64,000 bases of DNA. Source: DASSUW01 sp963740605 (GTDB lineage: Bacteria > Actinomycetota > Thermoleophilia > Solirubrobacterales > Solirubrobacteraceae). A program made the position numbers and the translations under genes. Location: contig CAVUFC010000021.1 of NCBI GenBank assembly GCA_963740605.1, positions 248,001 through 312,000 of the forward strand, read 5' to 3'. Position 1 is the first letter of the stretch, and every line of letters starts with the position of its first letter. The notes under the pieces were generated by a model that searched no databases, had not been told where the DNA came from, and was given only the letters and a program-made list of their open reading frames with translations. Positions 10,068-17,321 of the stretch are shown here, piece by piece.

Positions 10068-10240
10068 GCCTGGTCATCAAGCAGGTCAAGTCTTCCAACG
10101 GCGCCGACGGCAAGCAGCGCGACACCCTGCGCTCGCTCGGCCTGCGCGGTATCGGCAAGACCGTCGAGCGTGAGGACTCGCCGCAGCTGCGCGGCATGGT
10201 CCACAAAGTCCGGCATCTCGTAGAAGTCGAGGAGAAGTAA
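10064..10240 (+). CDS. rpmD: 50S ribosomal protein L30 (uL30)
   Basis: A 58-residue uL30 read from a GTG at 10064 that overlaps the rpsE stop (GTGA). It begins SLVIKQVKSSNG and contains the family core TLRSLGLRGIGKTVEREDSP followed by MVHKVRHLVEVEE. It stops directly before the rplO ATG. Position between rpsE and rplO is canonical for the spc operon. Confidence 0.95.
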
Positions 10241-10738
10241 ATGGCTGACGACGAGAAGCCCGAGTTCATCGGCCTCCACACCCTCAAGCCGGCCCCCGGC
10301 TCGCGGCGTCCGCGCAAGCGCGTGGGCCGCGGCGAGGGCTCGGGCACGGGCAAGACCGCCGGGCGCGGCCAGAAGGGCTACGGCTCCCGTGCCGGCGCCA
10401 AGGATCGCGCTCGTTTCGAGGGCGGCCAGAACCCGATCCACATGCGGATGCGCAAGCTGCGCGGCCCGAACAAGAAGATGTCGATGCCGTTCGAGCCGTT
10501 CCGCACGCACACCCAGCCGGTCAACCTGGCCGACCTGGATGCGCGCTTCGACGACGGCGCATCGGTCGACCTCGAGACGCTGCGCGCCGCCGGCCTCGGC
10601 ACGCGCAAGAACGTGCCGGTGAAGATCCTCGGGCGGGGCGAGCTGACGAAGAAGCTGACCGTCCACGCCCACGCGTTCTCCAAGACCGCTCGCGAGCGCA
10701 TCGAGGCCGCGGGCGGGACCTGCCAGGTCATCGACTAA
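10241..10738 (+). CDS. rplO: 50S ribosomal protein L15 (uL15)
   Basis: A 165-residue uL15. The glycine-rich N-terminal segment RKRVGRGEGSGTGKTAGRGQ at about residues 25-44 is diagnostic, with FEGGQNPIHMRMRKLRG following. About 10 extra acidic residues precede the normal LHTLKPAPGS start. The ATG abuts the rpmD stop. Confidence 0.96.
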   Translation: MADDEKPEFIGLHTLKPAPGSRRPRKRVGRGEGSGTGKTAGRGQKGYGSRAGAKDRARFEGGQNPIHMRMRKLRGPNKKMSMPFEPFRTHTQPVNLADLDARFDDGASVDLETLRAAGLGTRKNVPVKILGRGELTKKLTVHAHAFSKTARERIEAAGGTCQVID

Positions 10739-10753
10739 GGCAGCGCGCCGGCG

Positions 10754-12019
10754 ATGCTGGGGACGATCCTCAACGCCTTCCGGGTCGCCGACATCCGGAA
10801 GAAGATTGCCTTCACGGCATTCATGTTGGCGCTGTACCGGCTGGGTGCGTACATCCCCGTGCCGGGCGTCAACACCGAGGCGATCGACCAGATCTCCAAG
10901 AACTACGCCGGCTCGAACATCCTCGGCTTCCTCAACCTGTTCACCGGTGGCGGCCTGTCCCGCATCGCGATCTTCGCGCTCGGGATCATGCCCTACATCA
11001 CGGCCTCGATCATCCTGCAGCTCTTGACGGTCGTCTCGCCGTCGCTGGAGAAGCTGCAGAAGGAGGGCGAGGTCGGGCAGCAGCGCATCACGCAGTACAC
11101 GCGCTACCTGACCGTCGGCCTCGCGGCCGCCCAGGCGATCGGCTACGTCTTCCTGTTCCGCTCGCAGGGCAACACCGCGGGCGCGCCGGTGATCGACAAC
11201 TTCACGCCGGGCGGCGTGATCCTGATCGTGGTCTGCCTGACCGCGGGCTGCGTGCTGCTGATGTGGTTCGGCGAGCTGATCACCCAGCGCGGTATCGGTA
11301 ACGGCATCTCGCTGATGATCTTCGCGTCGATCGCCTCCCGGCTCCCGGCCGGCATCGAGGCGTGGTGGAAGAACCCGGACGCCGTCTTCAAGGTGATGAT
11401 GCCGTTCGTCGCGCTCGGCGTGATCGCTGCGATCGTGTTCGTCCAGGAGGGCCAGCGCCGGATCCCGATCCAGTACGCCAAGCGCGTGATCGGGCGCCGG
11501 ATGAGCGCCGGCGGCCAGACCTACATGCCGCTGCGCGTGAACATGGCCGGCGTCATCCCGGTGATCTTCGCCGCGTCGATCATGGCGTTCCCGCCCACGC
11601 TCGGCGAGCTCGTCCCGGGCGCCAAGGGCCTGTCGACGTTCTTCAGTCCCAACGGCTGGGCGTACATCGTCGGCGAGACCATCTTCATCATCCTGTTCAC
11701 GTACTTCTATACGGCGGTGACGTTCAATCCCGTCGACCAGGCGGACAACCTGCGCAAGTACGGTGGGTTCATCCCCGGGGTGAGGCCTGGCAGACCCACG
11801 GCCGAGTTCCTCGACCGCATCCTCGCGCGACTGACGTTCCCGGGCGCGCTCTATCTCGCCGCCGTCGCGGCACTCCCGACGATTCTCGTCAACCAGACGT
11901 CGGCGAACTTCTACTTCGGCGGCACGTCGATCCTGATCGTGATCGGCGTGGCGCTAGACACGATGAAGCAACTCGAGGCGCAGCTGATGATGCGCAACTA
12001 CGAGGGCTTCCTGAAGTAA
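10754..12019 (+). CDS. secY: Protein translocase subunit SecY
   Basis: A 421-residue integral membrane protein, the channel subunit of the SecYEG translocon. It has about ten hydrophobic segments and family motifs ALYRLGAYIPVPGVN near residue 25, GIMPYITASIILQLL near residue 79 and QRRIPIQYAKR near residue 235. Length is normal. It follows rplO by 15 bases, in the standard rplO-secY-adk-map order. Confidence 0.97.
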   Translation: MLGTILNAFRVADIRKKIAFTAFMLALYRLGAYIPVPGVNTEAIDQISKNYAGSNILGFLNLFTGGGLSRIAIFALGIMPYITASIILQLLTVVSPSLEKLQKEGEVGQQRITQYTRYLTVGLAAAQAIGYVFLFRSQGNTAGAPVIDNFTPGGVILIVVCLTAGCVLLMWFGELITQRGIGNGISLMIFASIASRLPAGIEAWWKNPDAVFKVMMPFVALGVIAAIVFVQEGQRRIPIQYAKRVIGRRMSAGGQTYMPLRVNMAGVIPVIFAASIMAFPPTLGELVPGAKGLSTFFSPNGWAYIVGETIFIILFTYFYTAVTFNPVDQADNLRKYGGFIPGVRPGRPTAEFLDRILARLTFPGALYLAAVAALPTILVNQTSANFYFGGTSILIVIGVALDTMKQLEAQLMMRNYEGFLK

Positions 12020-12032
12020 CCTGCCCGCCTCT

Positions 12033-12701
12033 GTGTCTGAGCTCAATCTGATTCTGCTCGGCCCTCCCGGGGCCGGTAAGGGCACGCAGGCTGCCCGACT
12101 GCGCAAGGACTTCGACCTTGCGTACATCGCCACGGGCGACCTTCTGCGCCACCACGTCGAGGAGGAGACCGAGCTCGGCAAGGAGGCGTCCTCGTACATG
12201 GACGCCGGCAAGCTCGTGCCCGATCCGCTGGTGATCGCGATGATCCTCGGCAAGGTCGAGAGCGAGGGCGACGACGGCTTCCTCCTCGACGGGTTCCCGC
12301 GCAACGACGCGCAGGCCGACGCGCTGTATGAGGAGCTCGAGCAGATGGGCCGCCGGCTGACCGCCGCGCTGTACGTGGCGGCGCCCGACGAGGTGGTGGT
12401 CGAGCGACTCTCCGGCCGGCGCCAGTGCTCGAGCGGCCACATCCAGCACGTGACGTTCGACCCGCCGAAGACCGAGGGGATGTGCGACCTCTGCGGCCGT
12501 CCGCTCAGGCAGCGCAAGGACGACAAGCCCGAAGTGGTCCAGAAGCGGCTCGCGACGTACCATGAACAGACTGAGTCGCTGATCGACTACTACGAGGAAA
12601 AGGGATTGCTGCGGCGCTTCGACGGCACGCGGAGCCCGACTGAGGTCCACGACCACATCAGGGCCACGCTCGCGACGCTGCGGCTCGAAGAACGACTCTG
12701 A
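12033..12701 (+). CDS. adk: Adenylate kinase
   Basis: A 222-residue adenylate kinase (ATP + AMP = 2 ADP). The P-loop GPPGAGKGT spans residues 10-18, and the AMP-binding motif DGFPRN lies at about residue 88. The LID holds CSSGH and CDLCG, which resemble a zinc-stabilised LID, although the first pair deviates from the usual CxxC. The GTG start at 12033 gives the normal N-terminus 8 residues before the P-loop. Confidence 0.96.
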   Translation: MSELNLILLGPPGAGKGTQAARLRKDFDLAYIATGDLLRHHVEEETELGKEASSYMDAGKLVPDPLVIAMILGKVESEGDDGFLLDGFPRNDAQADALYEELEQMGRRLTAALYVAAPDEVVVERLSGRRQCSSGHIQHVTFDPPKTEGMCDLCGRPLRQRKDDKPEVVQKRLATYHEQTESLIDYYEEKGLLRRFDGTRSPTEVHDHIRATLATLRLEERL

Positions 12702-12708
12702 GCCCGCG

Positions 12709-13485
12709 ATGATCATCAAGAAGACCCCGGCGGAGATCGACAAGATGGCCCGCGCCGGCGAGATCCTGGTGCGCACGATGGATCTGCTGGCCGGCAAGGT
12801 ACGTCCGGGCGTGACGACGATGGAGCTCGACCAGACGGCCGAGCGCTTCATCCGCTCGCAGGGCGCCACGCCGGCGTTCAAGGGCTATCGCGGCTTCCCG
12901 GGCTCGATCTGCTCGTCGCCGAACGACATGGTCGTGCACGGCATCCCCGGCAAGTTCAAGCTCTCACGCGGCGACGTGCTGAGCATCGACATCGGCGTCG
13001 TGTATGACGGTTGGGTGGCCGACGCGGCGCGGACGTTCCCGGTTGGCGAGGTTTCGCCGGTCGCCTCCAAGCTGCTGCAGGTCACCCAGGAGTCGCTGTT
13101 CCTCGCCGTCGAGCAGTGCCGCCCGGGCAAGCGCCTCGGCGACCTCGGCCACGCCGTGCAGGAGCACGTCGAGGCCGCCGGGTTCTCGGTCGTACGTTCC
13201 TTGGTGGGCCACGGGATCGGCCGCAGCATGCACGAGGAGCCGCAGATCGCCAACTACGGCACGCCCGGCAAGGGCACCGAGCTCCAGGAGGGCATGGTGC
13301 TCGCCGTCGAGCCGATGACCACCGCCGGCCGCCACATGGTTCGCATGGGCGACGACGGCTGGGCGATCTACTCCCAGGACGGGTCGGTCGCCGCGCACTT
13401 CGAGTTCACGATCGCCGTCACCGCCGACGGTCCCCGCATCCTCACGCCTTGGCACGAGTCCAAGGCGCGCGTCGTCGCGGCCTGA
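12709..13485 (+). CDS. map: Methionine aminopeptidase, type I
   Basis: A 258-residue type I methionine aminopeptidase that removes the initiator Met. Metal-ligand regions are visible: LSIDIGVVYDGWVADAART (two Asp), GHGIGRSMHEEP (His), VLAVEPMTT (Glu) and HFEFTIAV (Glu). It follows adk by 7 bases. It is the last gene before the operon is interrupted; infA would normally come next but does not. Confidence 0.96.
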   Translation: MIIKKTPAEIDKMARAGEILVRTMDLLAGKVRPGVTTMELDQTAERFIRSQGATPAFKGYRGFPGSICSSPNDMVVHGIPGKFKLSRGDVLSIDIGVVYDGWVADAARTFPVGEVSPVASKLLQVTQESLFLAVEQCRPGKRLGDLGHAVQEHVEAAGFSVVRSLVGHGIGRSMHEEPQIANYGTPGKGTELQEGMVLAVEPMTTAGRHMVRMGDDGWAIYSQDGSVAAHFEFTIAVTADGPRILTPWHESKARVVAA

Positions 13486-13533
13486 CCCGTCTCCGCCAGC
13501 CGCCGGCCAACCCTGGCATTGAGAGCGGAGGGT

Positions 13534-13643
13534 GCATTTCGTAGCAATCGCGCGATCGCGGCCCGCGCGTGCTACGAAACTCCCCTATAGCGAGCATTTC
13601 GTAGCAATCCCGAGACGGCTCGCAGAGATTGCGACGAAATGCT
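13534..13643. repeat. Clustered inverted repeats around a TTTCGTAGCA core
   Basis: The motif GCATTTCGTAGCAATC occurs at 13534-13549 and again at 13594-13609. Inverted versions occur at 13570-13579 (TGCTACGAAA) and 13627-13643 (GATTGCGACGAAATGCT). They pair as two stem-loops: TTTCGTAGCA with TGCTACGAAA (10 bp), and a 17-bp stem with one mismatch between 13593-13609 and 13627-13643. The block lies between the convergent map and cupin genes, where it could terminate transcription, or it could be a REP-like element. Nothing else is seen in 13486-13654. Confidence 0.75.
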
Positions 13644-13654
13644 GGCTCGCCGCC

Positions 13655-14134
13655 CTACCCAGCCGCAGTTTCGGGACCCTCCTCGCCGTCAGTGACCGGC
13701 ACGGCATCGTCCCGCCGAAACGCCAGCATTACTGCGGCAGCCTCGTCGACGCGCCCAGACAACGCGAGCACCTTGCCGGAATCGGGGTGCTCGACCACCT
13801 CCGGGTAGAGCATCGTCGAGGCGATCAGCACGCGCGCGGCCTCAGACGAATGGTTGAGGACCTGATGCGTCCCGCGGCGCCCCGCCGGGAACGCCACGAC
13901 CTCGCCGGGCGCCAGCTCGCGCTCGCCGTCACCGGTTCGCAGGGTCGGCGCGCCCGCGAGCACGATCAGCAGTTCCTCGTTGGCGTGGTGGGTGTGGAGC
14001 GGCGACACGCGGCCGCCGGGATCGACCTCGTAGAGCGTCGCGCCGAGCTTCTCGGCGCCGGCCGCCGCGCCCACCCGCTGGCCGCGCAGGCCCGGCAGCT
14101 CGGCCTCCCACTCAGGGCTCAGGATGTTCGCCAT
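13655..14134 (-). CDS. Cupin-domain protein
   Basis: A 159-residue single-domain cupin, a small beta-barrel often binding a metal. Cupin motif 1 is HTHHANEELLIVLAG at about residues 48-62 (His/His/Glu ligands), and motif 2 contains PAGRRGTHQVLNHS with its His at about residue 91. The substrate cannot be inferred. The gene is convergent with map and sits where infA-rpmJ normally continue. A second, heavily altered copy lies at 14284-14739. Confidence 0.85.
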   Translation of the reverse strand: MANILSPEWEAELPGLRGQRVGAAAGAEKLGATLYEVDPGGRVSPLHTHHANEELLIVLAGAPTLRTGDGERELAPGEVVAFPAGRRGTHQVLNHSSEAARVLIASTMLYPEVVEHPDSGKVLALSGRVDEAAAVMLAFRRDDAVPVTDGEEGPETAAG

Positions 14135-14226
14135 CCACCGATGATCGCGGATACTCGTGGTGGCGGCGGACCCGGTCGTCGCCGGCCCGCGACAGGGCCG
14201 CTCTCATGGGCGCAAGCCACGAATGC

Positions 14227-14278
14227 GGACTGCTATTCTCCTGGGTCGCGCTCTGGGCCGCGAGGTACCCGTGCGACG
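14227..14278. repeat. 52-bp exact direct repeat, copy 1
   Basis: This 52-bp stretch is identical to 15579-15630. Each copy sits upstream of a reverse-strand gene start (the cupin at 14134, the sigma fragment at 15545), and copy 2 leads into rpmJ. It contains an extended -10-like TGCTATTCT without a good -35. The flanks differ between the copies. A repeat of this kind is where an assembler could join two versions of a locus. Confidence 0.9.
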
Positions 14279-14283
14279 TCGCG

Positions 14284-14739
14284 GAGGCACGGCATCGCCG
14301 CGGAACGCGAGCATCACGAGGGTGTGAGGGGATAAAGAGAGCATTGGAATAGGGGTGCTAGAATGGGTACAGCATAGTGAGGAGATCAGGAAGAGAGAGG
14401 GCAGAAGAACGGTTCAGGATGGTGCGTGGGAGGAGCGCGGAGGGAAAGACAAGACGTCAAAGGGAGAGAGCTAGAGCTAGCACTCAAAGGTTAGCAAGGT
14501 AGGTGTGAAAGAGAGCAAGATCAGCAGTTACTCATAGGCGTGGTGAGTGTGCAGAGGAGACAAGCGGCCGGAGGGGTAGACCTCGTAGAGAGTCGCGCAG
14601 AGCTTATAGGAGAAGGAAGCTGAGAGAAAGAGCTGGAAGAGCAGGAAAGGGAGCTAGGACTCGCACTCAGGGCTCAGGATGTACGACATACACAGATGAT
14701 CGAGGATAATAGTCGTGGCGGCGGAATAGTAGTCGCCGG
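14284..14739 (-). pseudogene. Corrupted second copy of the cupin gene
   Basis: Aligned by eye to 13697-14165, this stretch follows the cupin gene and its 5' flank along nearly its whole length, but with many C-to-A changes on the + strand plus small deletions. The clearest part is 14522-14738 against 13969-14190, where blocks such as GACCTCGTAGAG and CACTCAGGGCTCAGGATGT are kept while most other C positions read A. G positions are largely unchanged. No reading frame survives. Such one-sided change points to sequencing or assembly error as much as to decay. Confidence 0.75.
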
Positions 14740-15205
14740 TCACGTCCTCGTGCGACCCAGCGGCGTAGAGAATAGAGCAGCTAGGTAGACGTTGTCACTT
14801 GATGTACATGTAGCGAGATGTAGGTCGAGTAGACGCGGTACACGACGCCGTCGCGGAGAGGCGACGGCGGTCAGCCCGGGCAGCTGCGACATCGAGGTGC
14901 TCCGACGCAGGCGACGTCTGTACTCGCCGAACCGGCCGCGCTGTATGCTACCATCGGTGAACGAGACGCCGAAGTCGACGTTGAAGTCGGTGCCGTGCGA
15001 CGAAGACGCCACTCGAACCGCCGCAACGCATCACGGGTGATTGTAGGCCTGCATGGATTCGCCGAGCGGCGCGCGCGAGACGCAGAGTATCGTGCTAGTT
15101 CGAGCCGAACATGAAGAGAGTAGACGAGCAGCTGCGAGCGCCCGCCGACCAGCTCCGACAGCGTCTTGACGCTCCGTGCCGGTGTCGAACCGGTACTCTC
15201 TTCTC
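14740..15205 (-). pseudogene. Frameshifted DUF899-like (thioredoxin-fold) gene remnant
   Basis: Read in reverse, pieces of a DUF899-type protein occur in order but in different frames: EYRFDT near 15190, then TLSELVGGRSQLLVYS, FMFGSN, CVSRAPLGESMQAYNHP, GTDFNVDFGVSFTDGS, GVYRVYSTY, and TPLGRTRT at the stop (14740-14742). At least four frame changes and an internal stop separate them. The family assignment rests on remembered motifs. The N-terminus is missing because the remnant is joined directly to the sigma fragment at 15206. Either a true pseudogene or error-rich sequence. Confidence 0.6.
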
Positions 15206-15545
15206 GACCTAAGTGCCGCGACGAACGCCAGCACGACGCCCTCGCGCAGCTCGTACCGAGCCTCGGGGTCGGGTGCCTCCGCATCGAGCTCGGCGTTCGG
15301 GAAGCGGTCGACCTCGACGTGCCGCCGGCGGCGCTCGATCACGTCCAGCGAAGCGTTGGTCGCGATCCGGTACAGCCACGAGCGCAGCGCACCCTGGCCC
15401 TGCAGCGCCCGTCGGGCCCGCAAGAGGGCGTCCTGGAGCGCATCCTCCGCGTCGTGGACCGAGCCGAGCATCCGGTAGCAGTGCGCCAGCAGCTCGGCGC
15501 GATGAGGCTCTACCGCCTGCGAAACTCCTCCTCGCTGACCGCCAT
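15206..15545 (-). pseudogene. Broken ECF sigma-70 factor (region 2 only)
   Basis: The reverse strand starts MAVSEEEFRRR at 15545, runs into a stop near 15510, and continues in another frame as VEPHRAELLAHCYRMLGSV, then DAEDALQDALLRARRALQ and LRSWLYRIATNASLDVIERR, which is ECF sigma region 2. After LREGVVLAFVAAL the sequence passes into the DUF899-like remnant, so region 4 is missing. A single-base loss explains the first frameshift. Without region 4 the product could not recognise a normal -35 element. Confidence 0.65.
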
Positions 15546-15578
15546 CCCTCGATGATCGCGGACGCCGCCAACCGATTG

Positions 15579-15630
15579 GGACTGCTATTCTCCTGGGTCG
15601 CGCTCTGGGCCGCGAGGTACCCGTGCGACG
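15579..15630. repeat. 52-bp exact direct repeat, copy 2
   Basis: Identical to 14227-14278. It lies 82 bases upstream of rpmJ and about 34 bases upstream of the reverse-strand sigma start. The extended -10-like TGCTATTCT at 15583-15591 could belong to a promoter for rpmJ and the alpha operon, but no -35 hexamer is evident at 17 bases. The following 15631-15712 shows no gene. Confidence 0.9.
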
Positions 15631-15712
15631 ACTTTTTCGTCCGGGGGATTGGTAGCGGTGGCCGCCCCGGCCGCCAGAGCCACCCCGTCTGGATCATCAG
15701 CCGAAAGGGACC

Positions 15713-15826
15713 ATGAAGGTACGACCGTCGGTGAAGCCGATGTGCGAGAAGTGCAAGATCATCCGCCGCCACGGGCGGGTTCTCGTCATCTGCCAGAACC
15801 CGCGACACAAGCAGCGGCAGGGTTAG
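15713..15826 (+). CDS. rpmJ: 50S ribosomal protein L36 (bL36), zinc type
   Basis: A 37-residue bL36 starting MKVRPSVKPMCEKCKIIRR. The zinc ligands are intact: Cys11, Cys14, Cys27 and His32. It resumes the ribosomal operon after the interruption and precedes rpsM by 7 bases. The sequence AAAGGGA just before the ATG is a plausible ribosome binding site. Confidence 0.96.
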   Translation: MKVRPSVKPMCEKCKIIRRHGRVLVICQNPRHKQRQG

Positions 15827-15833
15827 GGAGGCC

Positions 15834-16217
15834 ATGGCTCGAATCGCTGGCGTCAATATTCCCCTGAACAAGCGGGTCGAGATCGGCCTCACGTACATCT
15901 ACGGGATCGGCCGCCCGACGTCGAACGAGATCCTCGCCAAGCTCGGGATCGAGCAGGATCGCTACGTCCGTGACCTCACCGACGGCGAGATCTCCCAGCT
16001 GCGCGACATGATCGACGGCGACTACATGGTCGAGGGCGACCTGCGTCGCGAGCGGTCCCAGGCGATCAAGCGCCTGATGGAGATCGGCTGCTACCGCGGG
16101 ATCCGCCACCGTCGTGGCCTTCCCGTCCGCGGCCAGAACACCAAGACCAACGCGCGCACGCGCAAGGGCCCCAAGCGGATGCAGGTGGCGGGCAAGAAGA
16201 AGGCGGGCAAGAAGTGA
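15834..16217 (+). CDS. rpsM: 30S ribosomal protein S13 (uS13)
   Basis: A 127-residue uS13 of the 30S head, contacting P-site tRNA and the 50S. It starts MARIAGVNIPLNKRVEIGL and has CYRGIRHRRGLPVRGQNTKT near residue 88. GGGAGG upstream is a clear Shine-Dalgarno. It overlaps rpsK by 4 bases (GTGA). Confidence 0.97.
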   Translation: MARIAGVNIPLNKRVEIGLTYIYGIGRPTSNEILAKLGIEQDRYVRDLTDGEISQLRDMIDGDYMVEGDLRRERSQAIKRLMEIGCYRGIRHRRGLPVRGQNTKTNARTRKGPKRMQVAGKKKAGKK

Positions 16218-16612
16218 GTCCCGCTCCCCGCCGTCCCCAGCGTGGCCGCCGCCGCGTCAAGAAGAACATCCCGATCGGCCAAGCGCACATCAAGACCAGC
16301 TTCAACAACACGATCGTGGCGCTCACCGACCGTGAGGGCAACGTGATCGCGTGGGAGTCCGCCGGCGGCGCCGGCTTCAAGGGCTCCCGCAAGTCGACTC
16401 CCTTCGCCGCCCAGGTGACGGCCGACGCGGCCGCCCGCAAGGGCATCGAGCAGGGCATGCAGAAGGTCGAGGTCTTCGTGAAGGGCCCGGGCTCGGGCCG
16501 CGAGACCGCGATCCGCTCACTGCAGGCCGCAGGCCTCGAGGTCACCGGCGTGAGGGACGTCACCCCACAGGCACACAACGGCTGCCGCCCCCGCAAGCGG
16601 CGGAGGGTCTGA
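16214..16612 (+). CDS. rpsK: 30S ribosomal protein S11 (uS11)
   Basis: A 132-residue uS11 of the 30S platform. Motifs are AHIKTSFNNTIVALTD near residue 24, AGFKGSRKSTPFAAQ in the middle and TPQAHNGCRPRKRRRV at the end. The GTG at 16214 overlaps the rpsM stop. Confidence 0.97.
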   Translation: MSPAPRRPQRGRRRVKKNIPIGQAHIKTSFNNTIVALTDREGNVIAWESAGGAGFKGSRKSTPFAAQVTADAAARKGIEQGMQKVEVFVKGPGSGRETAIRSLQAAGLEVTGVRDVTPQAHNGCRPRKRRRV

Positions 16613-16620
16613 CTCACCGA

Positions 16621-17241
16621 ATGGCTCGCGATACCTCTCCCCAGTGCAAGCAGTGCCGCCGCGAGGGACAGAAGTTGTTCCTCAAGGGCGAGCGCTGCCT
16701 GACCGACAAGTGCGGCGTCGAGCGGCGCTCCTATCCGCCCGGCGAGCACGGCCGTGGTCGCCAGAAGCAGTCCGAGTACCGCGTACAGCTGCGTGAGAAG
16801 CAGAAGGCCCGCCGCTACTACGGCGTGCTGGAAAAGCAGTTCCGCACGTACTACGCCAAGGCTTCACGCCAGCCGGGCATCACCGGCGAGAACTTGTTGC
16901 GAATCCTCGAGTGCCGCTTCGACAACGTGCTCGTGCGCCTCGGATTCGCCGCCTCCCGCCGCCAGGCCCGCCAGATGATCCGGCACGGCCACTGGGCGGT
17001 GAACGGCCGTCGCGTCGACATCCCGAGCTACCAGGTCCGGGAGAGCGACGTGATCACCTTCAAGACCGGCTCCGACGCCGAAACGGTCGTGCGTGACGCG
17101 ACCGAGTTGGTGGCGCAGGTGCCCGCGTGGCTCCAGGCCGATCACGACCAGCTCACCGCGAAGGTGCTGCGCAAGCCCGAGCGCGCGGAGATCGCCGCGC
17201 CGGTGCAAGAGCAGCTCATCGTCGAGCTGTACTCGAAGTAG
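16621..17241 (+). CDS. rpsD: 30S ribosomal protein S4 (uS4), zinc type
   Basis: A 206-residue uS4, a primary 16S rRNA binder. It carries the zinc-binding N-terminal motif Cys9-x2-Cys12-x13-Cys26-x4-Cys31 and the S4 RNA-binding domain (RLGFAASRRQARQMIRHGH). It is the C+ version. The ATG at 16621 gives the canonical MARDTSPQ start; the frame is open further upstream only as noise. Confidence 0.97.
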   Translation: MARDTSPQCKQCRREGQKLFLKGERCLTDKCGVERRSYPPGEHGRGRQKQSEYRVQLREKQKARRYYGVLEKQFRTYYAKASRQPGITGENLLRILECRFDNVLVRLGFAASRRQARQMIRHGHWAVNGRRVDIPSYQVRESDVITFKTGSDAETVVRDATELVAQVPAWLQADHDQLTAKVLRKPERAEIAAPVQEQLIVELYSK

Positions 17242-17321
17242 CGCCCCGCCTTGCCCGGCGCCCCCCTCCCCAGGCGCCGTTTCGAAGCTCCCCCGAGAAC
17301 CTGAGACGACGTTAGGACCCT

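Noticed and set aside
13532..14335. 267-residue forward frame over the inverted repeats and cupin gene
   Set aside because: It runs antisense to the cupin gene through the stem-loops; no recognisable protein.
15586..15591. TATTCT as a firm promoter -10 for rpmJ
   Set aside because: It has a TG extension but no -35 at a sensible distance, and it occurs within the 52-bp repeat of doubtful assembly; mentioned only as a possibility.
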